Positions 54,772-62,609 of a stretch of 64,000 bases of DNA are shown here, in pieces. Origin of the DNA: Aeromonas diversa CDC 2478-85 (lineage in GTDB: Bacteria; Pseudomonadota; Gammaproteobacteria; Enterobacterales; Aeromonadaceae); the NCBI RefSeq assembly GCF_000819805.1, contig NZ_CDCE01000029.1:522901-586900 (forward strand), in the 5' to 3' direction. Below the pieces are notes generated by a model. That model did not search any database, was not told the DNA's origin, and was given only the letters and a program-made list of their open reading frames with translations. Within the stretch, counting starts at the first letter, position 1, and each line of letters opens with the position of its first letter. The position numbers were made by a program, and so were the translations under genes.

Positions 54772-56922
54772 ATGGTGACGCAAGCCACTGCCGAGCAAAT
54801 GGATGAGCTGTTAGAGGCGCTAGTTTTTTTGACCCGTTTTTATGGGGTGCCGAACAGCCGTGATGCGCTGGTAACCGGGCTGCCTCTGCCATCGGGCCGA
54901 CTGAGTCCTTCTCTCTTCCCTCGGGCTGCCGAGCGTGCGGGTCTCTCTGCCCGCCAGACGGTGCAACCCCTGGCACAGCTTTCCCCCTTATTGCTGCCCT
55001 GCGTCTTGCTGATGCGCAACGGCGGCGCCTGCATCTTGCTGGAGTGGCATCCTGACATCGGGGAAGCCAAGGTTATCTTCCCCCAGGCCGGGGATGCCGA
55101 GGCGCGCATTCCCTGCTCTCAGATTGAAGACCAGTACACGGGGCAGCTGTTTTTCGTCAAGAAGCAGTTCCGCTTCGATGAGCGCTCTCCCAAGGTGCTG
55201 GAGACCCGTCACGGCCACTGGTTTTGGGGGACGCTGTTCGAGTCACGTGGCATCTATCGGGATGTGCTGGTTGCCTCGGTTCTCATCAATCTCTTCGCGG
55301 TGGCCAGCCCCCTGTTCACCATGAATGTCTATGACAAGATTGTCCCCAACCTCGCCTTCGACTCCCTCTGGGTGCTGGCGGTGGGCGCGGCCATCGTCTT
55401 TACCTTCGACTTCGTGATGCGCCAGCTGCGCAGCTACTTTATCGATGTGGCGGGCAAGAAGTCCGACATGCTGCTATCGGCCAAGATTTTCTCCAAGGTC
55501 ATGGGGCTGCGGATGGAGGCCAGGCCCGCCTCCACGGGGGCGTTTGCCAAGCATCTCCAGGAGTTTGAGTCGATCCGCGATTTCTTCACCTCGGCTACAG
55601 TGTCGACTCTGATCGACCTGCCGTTTGCCCTGTTGTTTCTCTTTGTCATCTGGATCTTCGCCGGGGTCATGGTGGTGGTCCCCATCGTTGCCATGTTGGT
55701 CCTGGCCATTTACAGCATCTATATCCAGGGGCCGCTCAAGCACAGCATCGAAGAGGGGTCTCGTCTGGCATCACAAAAGAATGCCAATCTGATTGAAAGT
55801 ATCGCGGGACTCGAAACGGTCAAGATTTTCGGTGCCCAGAGCCTGTTCCAATATCGTTGGGAGCAGGCGGTGGCTCACATCTCAACCTGGGGGGTGCAGA
55901 CCCGGCGCATCACCAACTCCATGTCCTCTCTGGCCAGCTACACCCAGCAGATGGTGACCGTGGCCTTGGTGATTCTGGGCGTCTATCAGATAGCCGACGG
56001 GAATGTCACCATGGGGGGCATGATTGCGGCCGTGATGTTGGCCAGTCGTGCTATCGCGCCCATGGTGCAGCTATCGGTGCTCTCAACCCGTTATAACCAG
56101 GCCAAGTCTGCCCTCGAGATCCTGGAGAAGATCATGGCCTCCCCCGATGAGCAGGAGGAGGGCAAACAGTATGTACACCATCCTGTGGTGCAGGGGCGTA
56201 TCGAGTTCGAAAATGTCTCTTTCAAATATCCGGGGATGGAAACCAGTACGCTGCATCGCATCAATTTGCTAATACAGCCCGGTGAGAAGGTGGCCATCAT
56301 AGGCCGGATTGGGGCGGGTAAGACCACGCTTGAGAAACTGTTGATGGGGCTCTATCGGCCAACAGAGGGGGGCGTGCGACTTGATGGCTATGATCTCGAC
56401 CAGATCCCCCCCTCTGTGATCCGCCGCAACATCGGGTGCGTCCCCCAAGATGTGACCCTCTTCTTTGGCTCGGTGCGCGATAACATCATGTTGGGCAACC
56501 CCTTGGTGGATGATCAGCAGGTGCTGCGTGCCGCCAAGCGTGCCGGCGTCACCCACTTCACCAATCAGGATCCGAACGGTCTCGACAAACAGATCGGGGA
56601 GGGGGGCAGACAGCTTTCCGGTGGGCAGCGTCAGGCCATCGTTCTGGCCCGTTCACTGCTCAACGATCCTCCCATTCTGGTGCTGGATGAGCCCACCTCA
56701 AACATGGATAACCGCTCCGAGCTTCAGATCAAGCAGGAGTTGGCTCGGCTTGGCCCCGAAACGACCATGGTGCTGATCACCCACAAGACCTCCATGCTGG
56801 ATGTGGCCTCCAGAGTCATAGTGATGGAGCAGGGACACATAGTGGCCGATGGCCCCAGAGATCTGGTGTTGCAGCAACTGCGGGAAGGCAAGGTGCGTGT
56901 ACGGGAGATGGCTCATGAATAA
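54772..56922 (+). CDS. lapB: Type I secretion ABC transporter (LapB-like)
   Basis: The 716-residue exporter of the inner membrane powers adhesin secretion. An N-terminal C39-peptidase-like domain (about 1-135) lacks an evident catalytic Cys-His pair, as in HlyB/LapB. The ABC membrane domain with about six helices spans 155-430, and an ATPase domain from about 485 has Walker A GRIGAGKTT, signature LSGGQRQ and Walker B ILVLDEPTS, followed by D-loop NMD and H in VLITHKTS. It is the first gene of the Lap cluster and overlaps lapC by 8 bases. Confidence 0.92.
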   Translation: MVTQATAEQMDELLEALVFLTRFYGVPNSRDALVTGLPLPSGRLSPSLFPRAAERAGLSARQTVQPLAQLSPLLLPCVLLMRNGGACILLEWHPDIGEAKVIFPQAGDAEARIPCSQIEDQYTGQLFFVKKQFRFDERSPKVLETRHGHWFWGTLFESRGIYRDVLVASVLINLFAVASPLFTMNVYDKIVPNLAFDSLWVLAVGAAIVFTFDFVMRQLRSYFIDVAGKKSDMLLSAKIFSKVMGLRMEARPASTGAFAKHLQEFESIRDFFTSATVSTLIDLPFALLFLFVIWIFAGVMVVVPIVAMLVLAIYSIYIQGPLKHSIEEGSRLASQKNANLIESIAGLETVKIFGAQSLFQYRWEQAVAHISTWGVQTRRITNSMSSLASYTQQMVTVALVILGVYQIADGNVTMGGMIAAVMLASRAIAPMVQLSVLSTRYNQAKSALEILEKIMASPDEQEEGKQYVHHPVVQGRIEFENVSFKYPGMETSTLHRINLLIQPGEKVAIIGRIGAGKTTLEKLLMGLYRPTEGGVRLDGYDLDQIPPSVIRRNIGCVPQDVTLFFGSVRDNIMLGNPLVDDQQVLRAAKRAGVTHFTNQDPNGLDKQIGEGGRQLSGGQRQAIVLARSLLNDPPILVLDEPTSNMDNRSELQIKQELARLGPETTMVLITHKTSMLDVASRVIVMEQGHIVADGPRDLVLQQLREGKVRVREMAHE

Positions 56923-58312
56923 CCGCGACAACACTCGGCTGCCCCCGTCCGAGCATCTGGATTATGTGGATGACAGCGCCGCCGCCGTATTGCTCAACAC
57001 TCCGACCCGTGCCCGGATCCTGCTGTGGTGCTCCTTCATATTCTTTATGGTGGCGCTAATCTGGGCAGCTTGGGCCAAATTGGATGAAGTCACCGTGGGT
57101 CAGGGCAAAGTCATCCCCTCGATGCAACTTCAGGTGATTCAGAACCTGGAAGGGGGGATCGTCAAGGAGATCCTGGTCAAGGAAGGGCAGATCGTCGAGA
57201 AGGGTCAGCCGCTGCTGCGGATCGATGACACCCGTTTTCGTTCCGATTTTCGTGAACGCGAGCAGGAGGTGGTCACCCTGAAAGGCGATGTGGTGAGACT
57301 CAAGGCCGAGATCGCCAGCGTCAAGGTCAAAAATGGGGTAGACGTTCCCTGGCGAGAGCAAGTCAGGGTTGAGCCCGTGGCTATCGAGTTTCCCGAAGGG
57401 TACGAGACCGTCTTTCCCGAGCGTGCGGCACGGCAAAACTCGGCACGGGACGAGCGCCTGAATAACCTCTCCAACCAGCTGTATATCCTTGGGCAGCAGA
57501 TAGAGCAGAAAGAGCAGCAGATCGTCGAGCTTAATGCCAAGATAAAAACCCTGTCGCGCAGTGTGGACTTGGCTCGCCAGGAGCTCAACATCAGCCGTCC
57601 CCTCGCCAAGGAGGGGATAGTTCCTCAGGTCGAGCTCATCAAGCTCGAGCGTCAGGTTAACGAGATGCAAGGGGAGCTGGAGTCCACCAGACTCCTGATA
57701 CCGAAATCGGGTTCTGAGCTGCGGGAGGCTATCCTCAAGCGCAATGATATCGGCCTGAAATACCGCGCCGATGCCCAGACCGAGCTCAATCAGCAGCAAG
57801 CCAAGCTGAGCCAACTCTCCGAAGGGCAGGTCGGCCTGCGAGACAGAGTGGATCGCACAGTCGTTCTGGCGCCGCTCAAGGGCACGGTCAAGGCGATTAA
57901 AATTAATACGGTAGGTGGTGTTATCCAGCCGGGCATGGATATGATGGAAATAGTCCCACTTGAGGACACCTTGCTGGTCGAGGCAAAAATATCCCCCAAA
58001 GATATCGCCTTTATCCGTCCGGGTCTGGATGCCGTGGTCAAGTTTACCGCCTATGATTTCACCATCTATGGTGGTCTCAAGGGCAAGGTCGAACAGATCA
58101 GTGCGGACTCAATTCAGGATGAAGAGGGGAACACCTTCTATCTGGTCCGAGTGCGGACCAACAAGAGTTACTTGGGCGATGAGCAAAATGCGCTTCCCAT
58201 CATCCCCGGTATGTTAGCCAGTGCTGATATCATCACTGGTAAGAAGAGTGTCTTGGAATATCTGCTCAAGCCCCTTTTGAGAGCCAAGCAGACGGCACTG
58301 AGAGAACGGTAA
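56915..58312 (+). CDS. lapC: Type I secretion membrane fusion protein (LapC-like, HlyD family)
   Basis: The ATG at 56915 lies inside the lapB 3' end, with GGGAG 7 bases upstream, giving 465 residues. It has a short cytosolic N-tail, one membrane helix (RILLWCSFIFFMVALIWAAWA), a biotinyl-lipoyl-like half (GKVIPSMQLQVIQNLEGGIV) and a long periplasmic coiled coil (about 140-320, e.g. LYILGQQIEQKEQQIVELNA). The second lipoyl half and beta-barrel (LAPLKGTVKAIKINTVGGVI) follow. It bridges LapB and the outer-membrane channel. Confidence 0.92.
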   Translation: MNNRDNTRLPPSEHLDYVDDSAAAVLLNTPTRARILLWCSFIFFMVALIWAAWAKLDEVTVGQGKVIPSMQLQVIQNLEGGIVKEILVKEGQIVEKGQPLLRIDDTRFRSDFREREQEVVTLKGDVVRLKAEIASVKVKNGVDVPWREQVRVEPVAIEFPEGYETVFPERAARQNSARDERLNNLSNQLYILGQQIEQKEQQIVELNAKIKTLSRSVDLARQELNISRPLAKEGIVPQVELIKLERQVNEMQGELESTRLLIPKSGSELREAILKRNDIGLKYRADAQTELNQQQAKLSQLSEGQVGLRDRVDRTVVLAPLKGTVKAIKINTVGGVIQPGMDMMEIVPLEDTLLVEAKISPKDIAFIRPGLDAVVKFTAYDFTIYGGLKGKVEQISADSIQDEEGNTFYLVRVRTNKSYLGDEQNALPIIPGMLASADIITGKKSVLEYLLKPLLRAKQTALRER

Positions 58313-58343
58313 CCAGTAGTATTTAAGAACGACTGGAGAAAAT

Positions 58344-59669
58344 ATGAAAACAACAGTGATAGCGGCGATAGTGAGTGGCCTGATGCTGGCGCCTGCATCC
58401 CTTCATGCTCAGAGCCTGGAAGAGGCAGTGGCACAGGCTCTGGCTACCCATCCCAAGATTAAAGAGGCATTTGATCTCTATCAGGCTCGGATGTATCAGC
58501 ATGATGGTGCAAAGGCTGGATATTACCCGACGGTCGATCTGACGGGTGGTGTTGGTTACAGCGATGTGGATAACAACACGACTCGGACCGGGGCGGGAAA
58601 TCCCAATGTCGATCCTACCCAGACCCGCAAAGAAGCGGGACTGAGTTTGCGCCAGATGATCTTTGATGGCTTCGACACCAGCAATAACGTCTCCCGCACC
58701 GAAGCGGAAGCCAATGCCCAGCGTCTGGCCATGATCTCAGAAGCCGAGAACACGGCGCTGCGTACGGCTGAGGTCTATCTCAACGTGCTGCGTCAGCAGG
58801 AGATCCTGGAGCTCTCGCGTCGTAACCTGGAGGTGCATGAGCAGATCAAGGGCGATATCACCAAGCGGACTGACTCAGGGTTGGGCTCGACGGCTGACCA
58901 GACCCAGATCGAGGGGCGTGTGGCCAGGGCCTATGCCAATATGGCCGCGGCCGAGAACAACTATCAGGATGCCCAGACCGAGTTTGTGAGAGTGGTCAAC
59001 GGCATGCCCAAGGACTTGGTGGCCCCGGTACCGGATGCCTCCAAGATGCCGGGCTCGGTGAACGATGCGCTCAAGGTGGCCACCGAGCTGCACCCGACGC
59101 TGCTCTCTTCTCTGCAAGATGTGGAAGCCGCCAAGTATCAAAACGAAGGAGCCAAGGCTAACTTCTATCCCAAGGTGACCTTTGAGGTCGATCAAACCTG
59201 GAATGAAGACACCGGTGGGCTCAACGGGCGCAGCGATGAGCTGACGGCCATGGTGCGTATGCGTTATAACCTGCTCCGTGGCGGTGCCGACATGGCGCAG
59301 ACCAAGGCCACCTCCGCACTCTATTCACAAGCAAAAGACATTCACCTCAACGCTTTCCGTCAAGTTGAAGAGGGAACTCGTTTGGCGTGGAATGCTCGTG
59401 AGTCGCTGACCAAGCAGAAAGATTTCATCCAGCAACACGTGGATGCAAGTTACGAGACGGTGCAGGCGTATAAGAAGCAGTTTGGCTTGGGACAACGTAC
59501 CTTGCTTGACGTGCTCAACACCGAGAATGAACTCTTTGAGGCGCGTAAGAGCTATATCACTGCCGAATATGATGCCTTACTGGCTGATTATCGGGTCCTT
59601 AATGCCATGGGGCGGCTGCTTGACGGTTTTCAGTACAAGCTCCCGGCCGAATGGCAGGGCGGCAAGTAA
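58344..59669 (+). CDS. lapE: TolC family outer-membrane channel (LapE/AggA-like)
   Basis: The 441-residue protein has a signal peptide (MKTTVIAAIVSGLMLAPASLHA) and begins mature with QSLEEAVAQALATHPKIKEA, the TolC family helix. Two repeats of outer membrane efflux helices follow: SLRQMIFDGFDTSNNVSRTE in the first, and FGLGQRTLLDVLNTENELFE then ARKSYITAEYDALLADYRVL in the second. It should form the trimeric pore for adhesin export. It follows lapC by 31 bases and ends in a hairpin without a strong U-tract. Confidence 0.92.
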   Translation: MKTTVIAAIVSGLMLAPASLHAQSLEEAVAQALATHPKIKEAFDLYQARMYQHDGAKAGYYPTVDLTGGVGYSDVDNNTTRTGAGNPNVDPTQTRKEAGLSLRQMIFDGFDTSNNVSRTEAEANAQRLAMISEAENTALRTAEVYLNVLRQQEILELSRRNLEVHEQIKGDITKRTDSGLGSTADQTQIEGRVARAYANMAAAENNYQDAQTEFVRVVNGMPKDLVAPVPDASKMPGSVNDALKVATELHPTLLSSLQDVEAAKYQNEGAKANFYPKVTFEVDQTWNEDTGGLNGRSDELTAMVRMRYNLLRGGADMAQTKATSALYSQAKDIHLNAFRQVEEGTRLAWNARESLTKQKDFIQQHVDASYETVQAYKKQFGLGQRTLLDVLNTENELFEARKSYITAEYDALLADYRVLNAMGRLLDGFQYKLPAEWQGGK

Positions 59670-59676
59670 TGTGTTT

Positions 59677-59698
59677 GGGGGCAGTTGACTGCCCCCTT
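59677..59698 (+). promoter_or_regulatory. Hairpin between lapE and lapG
   Basis: GGGGGCAGT-TG-ACTGCCCCC is a perfect 9-bp inverted repeat followed by TTCATC, not a full U-tract. It may separate expression of the export genes from the lapGD control genes or stabilise the upstream mRNA. Confidence 0.55.
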
Positions 59699-59724
59699 CA
59701 TCTGCCTGAGTGAGCACTGTGGGT

Positions 59725-60426
59725 ATGAGCCTCCCCTACATGACCCTGTTGCGACAATGGCGGGTGTTGCTGCTATTGCTTTTTGTTCCCTTCTTTGTGC
59801 CTGCGGACAATCGACTCGATGCCGATGATCAGCGCCTGGTGACCCGGGCCGAGCAGACCTATGGCGCCCGAGCCGGCAAGCGGGTTGCAACCTGGCGTCT
59901 GTTGGCCATGGAGGGAAAGGGCGCAAACTGGAGCGAGAAGCAGCGGCTCGAGCGAGTGAATAACTTCTTTAACCAGATGCGCTTTGTCGATGACATCAAG
60001 TTGTGGCGCCGTACCGATTACTGGGCGACTCCACTGGAGTTTTTGGGGGCTGCCGGCGGTGATTGTGAAGATTTCAGTATCTCTAAATATTTCACCCTGC
60101 TCGAACTCGGCATTCCCGATGAGAAGATGCGGATGGTCTATGTAAAGGCGCTTCGCTACAACCAATTCCACATGGTCGTGGCATATTATGAAACCCCGGG
60201 TTCGGTGCCACTTATCCTCGATAATCTTATTCCCGATATCCGTCCTGCGACACGCCGAGCCGATCTGGCCCCGGTGTTCAGTTTCAATGGTAGCCATCTG
60301 TGGCTGATGAAGGCTCGCGGACAGGGTGAACTGGCGGGTAATTCATCGCGTCTTGGATTGTGGAACGATCTTCGTAATCGAATGACGTCGGGCAAGCTGG
60401 CCCAGCCGAAGATGCGGCTGGAATAA
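59725..60426 (+). CDS. lapG: Periplasmic transglutaminase-like cysteine protease (LapG-like)
   Basis: LapG cleaves the N-terminal anchor region of the adhesin when not held by LapD. The ATG at 59725 gives 233 residues; GTG 59710 and ATG 59740 are alternatives because no strong ribosome site decides. A hydrophobic signal (LLRQWRVLLLLLFVPFFVPA) leads into the BTLCP domain. The catalytic triad segments are GGDCEDFSISKY (Cys), YNQFHMVVAYY (His) and LILDNL (Asp). The acidic residues next to Cys are the known calcium-binding group of LapG. It lies directly upstream of lapD. Confidence 0.93.
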   Translation: MSLPYMTLLRQWRVLLLLLFVPFFVPADNRLDADDQRLVTRAEQTYGARAGKRVATWRLLAMEGKGANWSEKQRLERVNNFFNQMRFVDDIKLWRRTDYWATPLEFLGAAGGDCEDFSISKYFTLLELGIPDEKMRMVYVKALRYNQFHMVVAYYETPGSVPLILDNLIPDIRPATRRADLAPVFSFNGSHLWLMKARGQGELAGNSSRLGLWNDLRNRMTSGKLAQPKMRLE

Positions 60427-60454
60427 TCAATTCATGGAGTTGGATGAATAGCCT

Positions 60455-62377
60455 ATGACCCTCTACAGACAATTACTCGCCACTATGGTGCTGCTGTTCG
60501 GGCTCCTATTCCTGGTCTCTTACTGGGTGCAGTTTAACTCGACACGCAGCTATTTGGCGCAGCAGCAAGAGACCACCGTCATCAATACAGCCACCTCGCT
60601 CGGCTTGGCGCTCACCCCTTATCTGGAGACGGGAGACAAGGTCGGGGCCGAGTCAGTGATCAACGCCGTGTTTGACGGCGGTTATTATCGCCAGGTGCGG
60701 CTCGACTTGTTGGCGTCCAACAGCGTGATTGAGCGAGAGAATACCACCCAAATCAAGGGTGTCCCCGACTGGTTCATCGCACTGGATCTCTTTCCTGAGG
60801 TGTCGTATGAGTCGACGCTTACGTCCGGCTGGCTGCAGTTGGGGCAGCTCAAGATCGTGGGGCACCCGGGGCAGGCTTACTACGAACTATGGGGCGGTAT
60901 GAGCGAGCTTGCGTCAGGGTTTCTCATCGGTTTTCTCATCACTGTGTTGCTGCTGATGCGAGCGCTGCATTACCTGCTGCGTCCTCTTCAGCAGATCTGT
61001 GAGGAAGCCGTCGAAATCGAGCAGCATCATTTCGGCCATACCATTCCCTTACCCCGAACTTATGAGCTTCGTCAGGTCGTTCAGGCCATTAATACCCTTG
61101 CCAGTAAGCTCGCCTATCAGTTTAAAGAGCAGGCCGATGAGGCTGAAATGCTGCGCGAACGTGTCTACAAAGACGCCGTCTCGGGTCTGGGGAATCGCGC
61201 CTATTTCGTCGGGCAGATCAATGCCTGGATCGCTGAAGGTGGTACGGGTGGGGTGCTCCTGGTCGCCGTCGATATACTGGATGACATCTATCGTGATGAG
61301 GGCTATGCGGCTCGCGATAACATGGTCAAGTCAATTGCGGCTTGCCTGCAGGAGCTGCTGCAAGGACGTGATGATTGTGCCGTTGCACGCATCTCGGCGA
61401 CTGAATATGCCGTACTGTATCCCACCACAGATAAAGAGCAGTTGCGTTCACTGGCAGAGCTGATTAACGAGCAAATCGCCGATCTGGTGGTCAATCCCAT
61501 CGATGAGAGCCGTGCCATTTCAGTGGTTGGTGCCGTGATGCGTGAGCACGATGAAGATCTTTCTGCGCTGCTGACCAAGGCTGACAATGCCCTCAGCCAG
61601 GCGCGCAATGCACGTCGCGGGGCGATAGTGATGGAGGGACATGGCCAGGGCGAGTTGATGGGGCGTCTTGCATGGCGGGATCTGGTGCAAGAGGCTATCA
61701 CCTCTCATTTGCTGCGTTTTAAGGCACAACCAGCGTGTCGCTTCGATGATCAGTCGGAGATCCATGCCGAGCTGTTTGCCAGCATTCACAAAGAGGGACA
61801 GGACTATTTTGCCGGGCAGTTCATGCCTGCCATTGAGCAGTTCCAAATGGGGGCCGTGTTTGATCGCGCTGTGCTCGAAAGCCTGGCAACGATAATGGAA
61901 GCTAAACCCTCGCTGAGCATTTCCGTGAATATCATGGCCGGCTCGCTCTGCTCTAATGACTTTTCCGCCTGGCTTAAGGAATTTCTTGCCGCTCACCCGG
62001 TTCTTAAGGGACGCCTCTTCTTCGAGATCCCCGAAGGGGCCATCATGAAGCATCGTGATGAAGTGGCCAACTTTGTCATGGTTGTGCGTGAGCAGGGATA
62101 TGGTTGGGGGGTGGATCATTTTGGACGCCACTTCCAATCTCTGGGCTATTTGGAAACGCTTCAACCCGTTTATGTTAAGGTCGATCACGGTTATACCAGT
62201 CAGGTTCTGGAGGCGGGCGCCGACACCTCCTTCCTCTCCGCTGTATGTCGTACGGCACACAATGCCGGCATCATGACCATAGCGACTCGGGTCGAAAACG
62301 AGGAGCAGGTGAAGGCGCTTTCAAGATTGCATATCGATGGGTATCAGGGCTTTGTGCATCCGGCCCAAAACATTTAA
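60455..62377 (+). CDS. lapD: Degenerate GGDEF-EAL c-di-GMP receptor (LapD-like)
   Basis: The 640-residue inner-membrane receptor has a first helix at about 7-27, a periplasmic LapD/MoxY N-terminal domain (28-150, including GWLQLGQLKIVGHPGQAY) that sequesters LapG, a second helix (about 153-172) and a HAMP segment. GGDEF is changed to SATEY in VARISATEYAVLYP, and the EAL domain has HAELFASI for EAL and VDHFGRH for DDFGTG. Both catalytic centres are lost, so it should bind but not make or degrade c-di-GMP. FEIPEG in the EAL core is retained. Confidence 0.94.
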   Translation: MTLYRQLLATMVLLFGLLFLVSYWVQFNSTRSYLAQQQETTVINTATSLGLALTPYLETGDKVGAESVINAVFDGGYYRQVRLDLLASNSVIERENTTQIKGVPDWFIALDLFPEVSYESTLTSGWLQLGQLKIVGHPGQAYYELWGGMSELASGFLIGFLITVLLLMRALHYLLRPLQQICEEAVEIEQHHFGHTIPLPRTYELRQVVQAINTLASKLAYQFKEQADEAEMLRERVYKDAVSGLGNRAYFVGQINAWIAEGGTGGVLLVAVDILDDIYRDEGYAARDNMVKSIAACLQELLQGRDDCAVARISATEYAVLYPTTDKEQLRSLAELINEQIADLVVNPIDESRAISVVGAVMREHDEDLSALLTKADNALSQARNARRGAIVMEGHGQGELMGRLAWRDLVQEAITSHLLRFKAQPACRFDDQSEIHAELFASIHKEGQDYFAGQFMPAIEQFQMGAVFDRAVLESLATIMEAKPSLSISVNIMAGSLCSNDFSAWLKEFLAAHPVLKGRLFFEIPEGAIMKHRDEVANFVMVVREQGYGWGVDHFGRHFQSLGYLETLQPVYVKVDHGYTSQVLEAGADTSFLSAVCRTAHNAGIMTIATRVENEEQVKALSRLHIDGYQGFVHPAQNI

Positions 62378-62391
62378 GATCGTTTAATTAT

Positions 62392-62416
62392 AAAAAGCGC
62401 CGAAAGGCGCTTTTTT
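62392..62416 (+). terminator. Terminator after lapD
   Basis: A perfect 10-bp stem AAAAAGCGCC/GGCGCTTTTT with a GAAA tetraloop and a final T separates the lapBCEGD unit from lapA. Confidence 0.93.
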
Positions 62417-62609
62417 AATCACTTAAAAATAGATTTTGAGTCGCAATCGCCGAGAAGCAGAAAAATAAGATGTTGATTTTTAAGTCAATTGCAACCCTTC
62501 TGTAAATGTGAAGTGTTAGAGGGCGTTGTAACAACTTTTTGCGAAGGTTGCCAAGATAGTTCGAACCTACTGTTAGGGTAGCCATGGGCGTGACATAGGA
62601 GAGTCTACC
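62417..62609 (+). promoter_or_regulatory. lapA: Upstream region of the lapA adhesin gene
   Basis: The 193-base AT-rich spacer after the terminator should carry a separate lapA promoter. TTGCCA at about 62549 followed by TGTTAG 17 bases on is a weak candidate. An 11-base palindrome GTTGTAACAAC (62525-62535) is the most obvious dyad. No c-di-GMP riboswitch structure was recognised by eye. Confidence 0.35.
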
